From: Polysphondylium violaceum
Taxonomy: Eukaryota; Evosea; Eumycetozoa; Dictyosteliales; Dictyosteliaceae
Direction of reading: 5' to 3'
Assembly (NCBI GenBank): GCA_000277445.1
Contig: AJWJ01000261.1
Location: forward strand, 1-31,872
DNA length: 31,872 nucleotides
Position 1 is the stretch's first letter. Each line of letters starts with the position of its first letter. A program made the position numbers and the translations under genes. Below are positions 29,713 to 31,872 of the stretch, one piece after another. Below the pieces are notes generated by a model. That model did no database searches. It had not been told where the DNA came from and saw nothing but the letters and a program-made list of their open reading frames with translations.

Positions 29713-30413
29713 TTCTTTAATAGTGTAGTAGTTTTAGTTTCTGATTCCAAACCATTGTTTTAAGGATTTATTTGCCTTTATCAAAGACTCTATTTTAAAA
29801 CCGATTTTTTTCAAAATCTAAAAATAGAGTGTGGTTAGGTGTTATGTAATCACATTACCAACTAATAATAGAGAATAGGAACAAACAAAAAGGATAACAG
29901 ACTCATAAGAGAGATGAATCATAGTTAATTAATATCTGGGTTAAAAAATCAAGTTTCGAGACTGGGTAAAAAATAAAAAGCTTTGGGTCACCCAGTGAGT
30001 AATATCTAGTTGATTCAAACAATTTTTTAAATTGTAGATTGAGGAATAGGTAATTGTATTCCTCTGTTTATCTTTTCTCGAGTAAACCTTAAATTTAATT
30101 TCATACATGCATTTGGCATCGACAATATCGTCATATTTAAAACTATTGTGAAGCCTCTGTATCTCGCGCACTGCTGCAAATATCTTGTTGATAGATATAT
30201 ATTATTAAATACGAATGTGAATTAATTGTAATCCATGTCTAGCTCTAGATCCTACTTGTGGAAATGATATAAACAGAAAGAAATTAAATTATAAGTGTTG
30301 AATAATTGTTTGGTTAGGTGTGAGGTAGAGAGATTATTTTATTTATTTAATAATAATAATTGTTTGGTGTGGGGTGGGTTCTGACAGAAACTGATTAAAT
30401 AAAATATTTATTT
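29713..30413. other. Array edge: fragments, promoter remnant and unknown open frame
   Basis: A short coiled-coil scrap (29735-29795, tgattccaaaccattgtttt and following) is joined directly to a promoter scrap (ctaaaaatagagtgtggtta near 29817-29836). A start-only spacer-element copy (29945-29980) lies inside a minus-strand open frame (30171-29941). The rest to 30413 is A+T-rich 3' flank of the last gene. Confidence 0.5.
29941..30195 (-). CDS. Possible gene fragment, unknown
   Basis: A minus-strand open frame without an ATG near its beginning encodes protein-like sequence (FAAVREIQRLHNSFKYDDIV, then CMYEIKFKVYSRKDKQRNT) and ends with FFTQSRNLIF, where it runs into the array spacer element. It may be an exon or a truncated gene whose end was replaced by array DNA. 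No family recognised. Confidence 0.25.
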   Translation of the reverse strand, partial: SINKIFAAVREIQRLHNSFKYDDIVDAKCMYEIKFKVYSRKDKQRNTITYSSIYNLKNCLNQLDITHWVTQSFLFFTQSRNLIF

Positions 30414-31872
30414 TTACACTTTTTCAATCAATTCTAACAAATGGTTTTGTAAATGTTTTGAACCACTTGTTTTTATTTGATCGTATATGGATTGAAATGA
30501 TATTTCTGTATTGAATTTATCTTGATTTCTATAGATATATTCAACCAATGGAGTTGAACATTCTGAATCTGGGTCTAAGAGGTAATTTACATATGGATCA
30601 ACAGAATCAAAGAATCTGTTATCAATGCAATGTACCAAAACATCTAAATTGTATTTAGGATCTATGGGTTCACTGCAACCGAAATAAGGCTCCATGGTCA
30701 GGTTTTTGTAATCTGTTTTATAAATACATCTGTTTTTAATCAAGTACTCGAGTAATGCCATATTTGGTGTGGTGGATGCATGATTAAATAATGTTGTAAA
30801 GAAGGTATTGATGTCTGCTGGTGACGAGGTTTCGATAAAACATGTTGACCTATTCATCCACAAGTAATCGATGAATGAAAGATTATTGCAATCAGCAAAA
30901 GCTTGGATCACCGCTGTATCCATCAATGTAGAGAACTTGTGTTTGGTGAATAGATATTTGAATCCAAAATAATTGTCTGTGTTTCCTGAATAGATATTTG
31001 AATCCATCAGAGATACCAACATTTGGCAACATCCTTGGTCCTTTTGTTCCTGTGGAAAACTGTCAATCATTTTACCAAAATGAGGCAACATGGATTTGAA
31101 TTCATAGTGGTATGTGCTATCGTTATTAAACATTGAAAACTGATATCCAATGCCCTCCAATGACTCATATAGGAAAACATCTCTATCTTCGGCGGCACGT
31201 GCAAACAGATCCCTAACCATTTCTTTCATTTTTCTGGCGTTGAGCCCTTGTGTAAACAATGAAAAGAAAAAAGGAAAGTTCTCTTTGTGTCCCAAGAGAT
31301 GACAGTTTGTTAGCACCATACAAACAAACTTGAAATCATTGACGGCCATGCTTTGAATAAGATCTCTATCTTTTTGACTGATATCTTGGTAATGGCACTT
31401 GAGCGTTGAGAGGCATATAGTGTACTTTACAGGTGCCTTGATATCACATATTTTATTAAATCCTCTATATACGAGAAAATGCACCAACTGCAATGACTTG
31501 CATACTTGAGATAAAATGTAGAACATATGTTCATCAATACCCATGACATTATCTCCGACTTGATCGGTGTTCTTTATATAGTACATTCTACCACTGATAA
31601 AAAGGATTCTGCTCTCTAGTCTATTCCATGTATTCATAAACTCTTTTTCATCTTTCCCAATACATGCATTCCATTCATCCAACTCTGCCGGATCAATTTG
31701 TTGAAATGAATGTATCTCTTGACTTTTCTGATCGAAAGTACTCATCTTTTTCCCTGCAGCGTATCCCTTCTCGACCAGATATTCGAATACCTCGATATTC
31801 TTTACTAAACCTATAAAATCGCTGGCATGCACCAATAGACTATATCTATCAGACTCAAACAACTGAATGAAG
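30414..31872 (-). CDS. Large helical protein with ankyrin-like repeats, 5' end outside window
   Basis: The minus-strand frame is open from the window edge to the stop at 30414, about 486 codons; no ATG lies near the edge, so the N terminus is outside. The visible part is helical, with scattered ankyrin-like helix pairs (VEVFEYLVEKGY-type near the start, LQLVHFLVYRGF, MALLEYLIKNRC, VEYIYRNQDKF) but no full consensus ankyrin repeats. It reads like the large dictyostelid-expanded families of ankyrin-related proteins with degenerate repeats; I infer this from style, not from a firm match. Composition is typical of a functional gene, with no interruptions. It ends TSGSKHLQNHLLELIEKV. The role is unknown. 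Confidence 0.65.
   Translation of the reverse strand, partial: FIQLFESDRYSLLVHASDFIGLVKNIEVFEYLVEKGYAAGKKMSTFDQKSQEIHSFQQIDPAELDEWNACIGKDEKEFMNTWNRLESRILFISGRMYYIKNTDQVGDNVMGIDEHMFYILSQVCKSLQLVHFLVYRGFNKICDIKAPVKYTICLSTLKCHYQDISQKDRDLIQSMAVNDFKFVCMVLTNCHLLGHKENFPFFFSLFTQGLNARKMKEMVRDLFARAAEDRDVFLYESLEGIGYQFSMFNNDSTYHYEFKSMLPHFGKMIDSFPQEQKDQGCCQMLVSLMDSNIYSGNTDNYFGFKYLFTKHKFSTLMDTAVIQAFADCNNLSFIDYLWMNRSTCFIETSSPADINTFFTTLFNHASTTPNMALLEYLIKNRCIYKTDYKNLTMEPYFGCSEPIDPKYNLDVLVHCIDNRFFDSVDPYVNYLLDPDSECSTPLVEYIYRNQDKFNTEISFQSIYDQIKTSGSKHLQNHLLELIEKV

Noticed and set aside
1-31872. CRISPR arrays, operons or bacterial origin of the window
   Set aside because: No spacer-repeat structure; genes are spliced, A+T-rich spacers and homopolymer-bearing proteins are eukaryotic, including the Mrr-like gene, which has its own intron.

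Overview
The window looks like nuclear DNA of a dictyostelid social amoeba. Intergenic DNA is extremely A+T-rich with long homopolymers. Genes are compact, with short GT-AG introns (mostly 65-95 nt). Proteins carry Asn, Gln and Thr homopolymers, and the gene content (a diaphanous-type formin, a BAR protein, TLDc genes in tandem) fits. Coding GC seems higher than expected for D. discoideum, so another dictyostelid genus is more likely; this is inference, not an identification.

Layout. Positions 1-1158 hold no recognisable gene. At 1159-2322 (+) lies a seven-helix THH1/TOM1/TOM3-like membrane protein, followed by a BAR-domain protein with a proline-rich repeat (3037-5017, +) and alanine-glyoxylate aminotransferase (5413-6700, +). 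A divergent pair follows: an FAD-monooxygenase-like protein (8202-6797, -) and translation factor eIF2D (8572-10438, +). Next on the minus strand are a 50-residue two-exon protein (10792-10580), a coiled-coil protein ending in a Sin3-type PAH domain (12032-11091) and a complete diaphanous-related formin (16609-12910). A 1.8-kb spacer separates the formin from an AIM24-family gene (18450-19213, +).

The right third is accessory. It holds an orphan coiled-coil gene (20552-21280, +) and a coiled-coil protein fused to an Mrr-type restriction-endonuclease-like domain (22079-23085, +). A decaying minus-strand tandem array of coiled-coil/TLDc genes follows: a C-terminal remnant near 23.4-23.6 kb, intact copies at 25060-24100 and 26979-25754, a pseudogene at 28795-27785 and an N-terminal relic at 29712-29360. 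The window ends inside a large gene with ankyrin-like helices (31872-30414, -).

The most interesting pattern is a shared N-terminal module (SNTREDLEKDNERLQKENWE and a following KVGxSN segment). It occurs in front of TLDc domains in the array and in front of a PAH domain 12 kb away, and its core also heads the orphan gene. The PAH gene shares the promoter sequence as well and keeps a short TLDc-like scrap upstream, so promoter, 5' UTR and coiled-coil head appear to have moved as one cassette and acquired a new effector domain. With the neighbouring Mrr-like fusion, this is the best candidate here for an undescribed gene system. All splice sites were assigned by eye from GT-AG sites, reading frame and family conservation.
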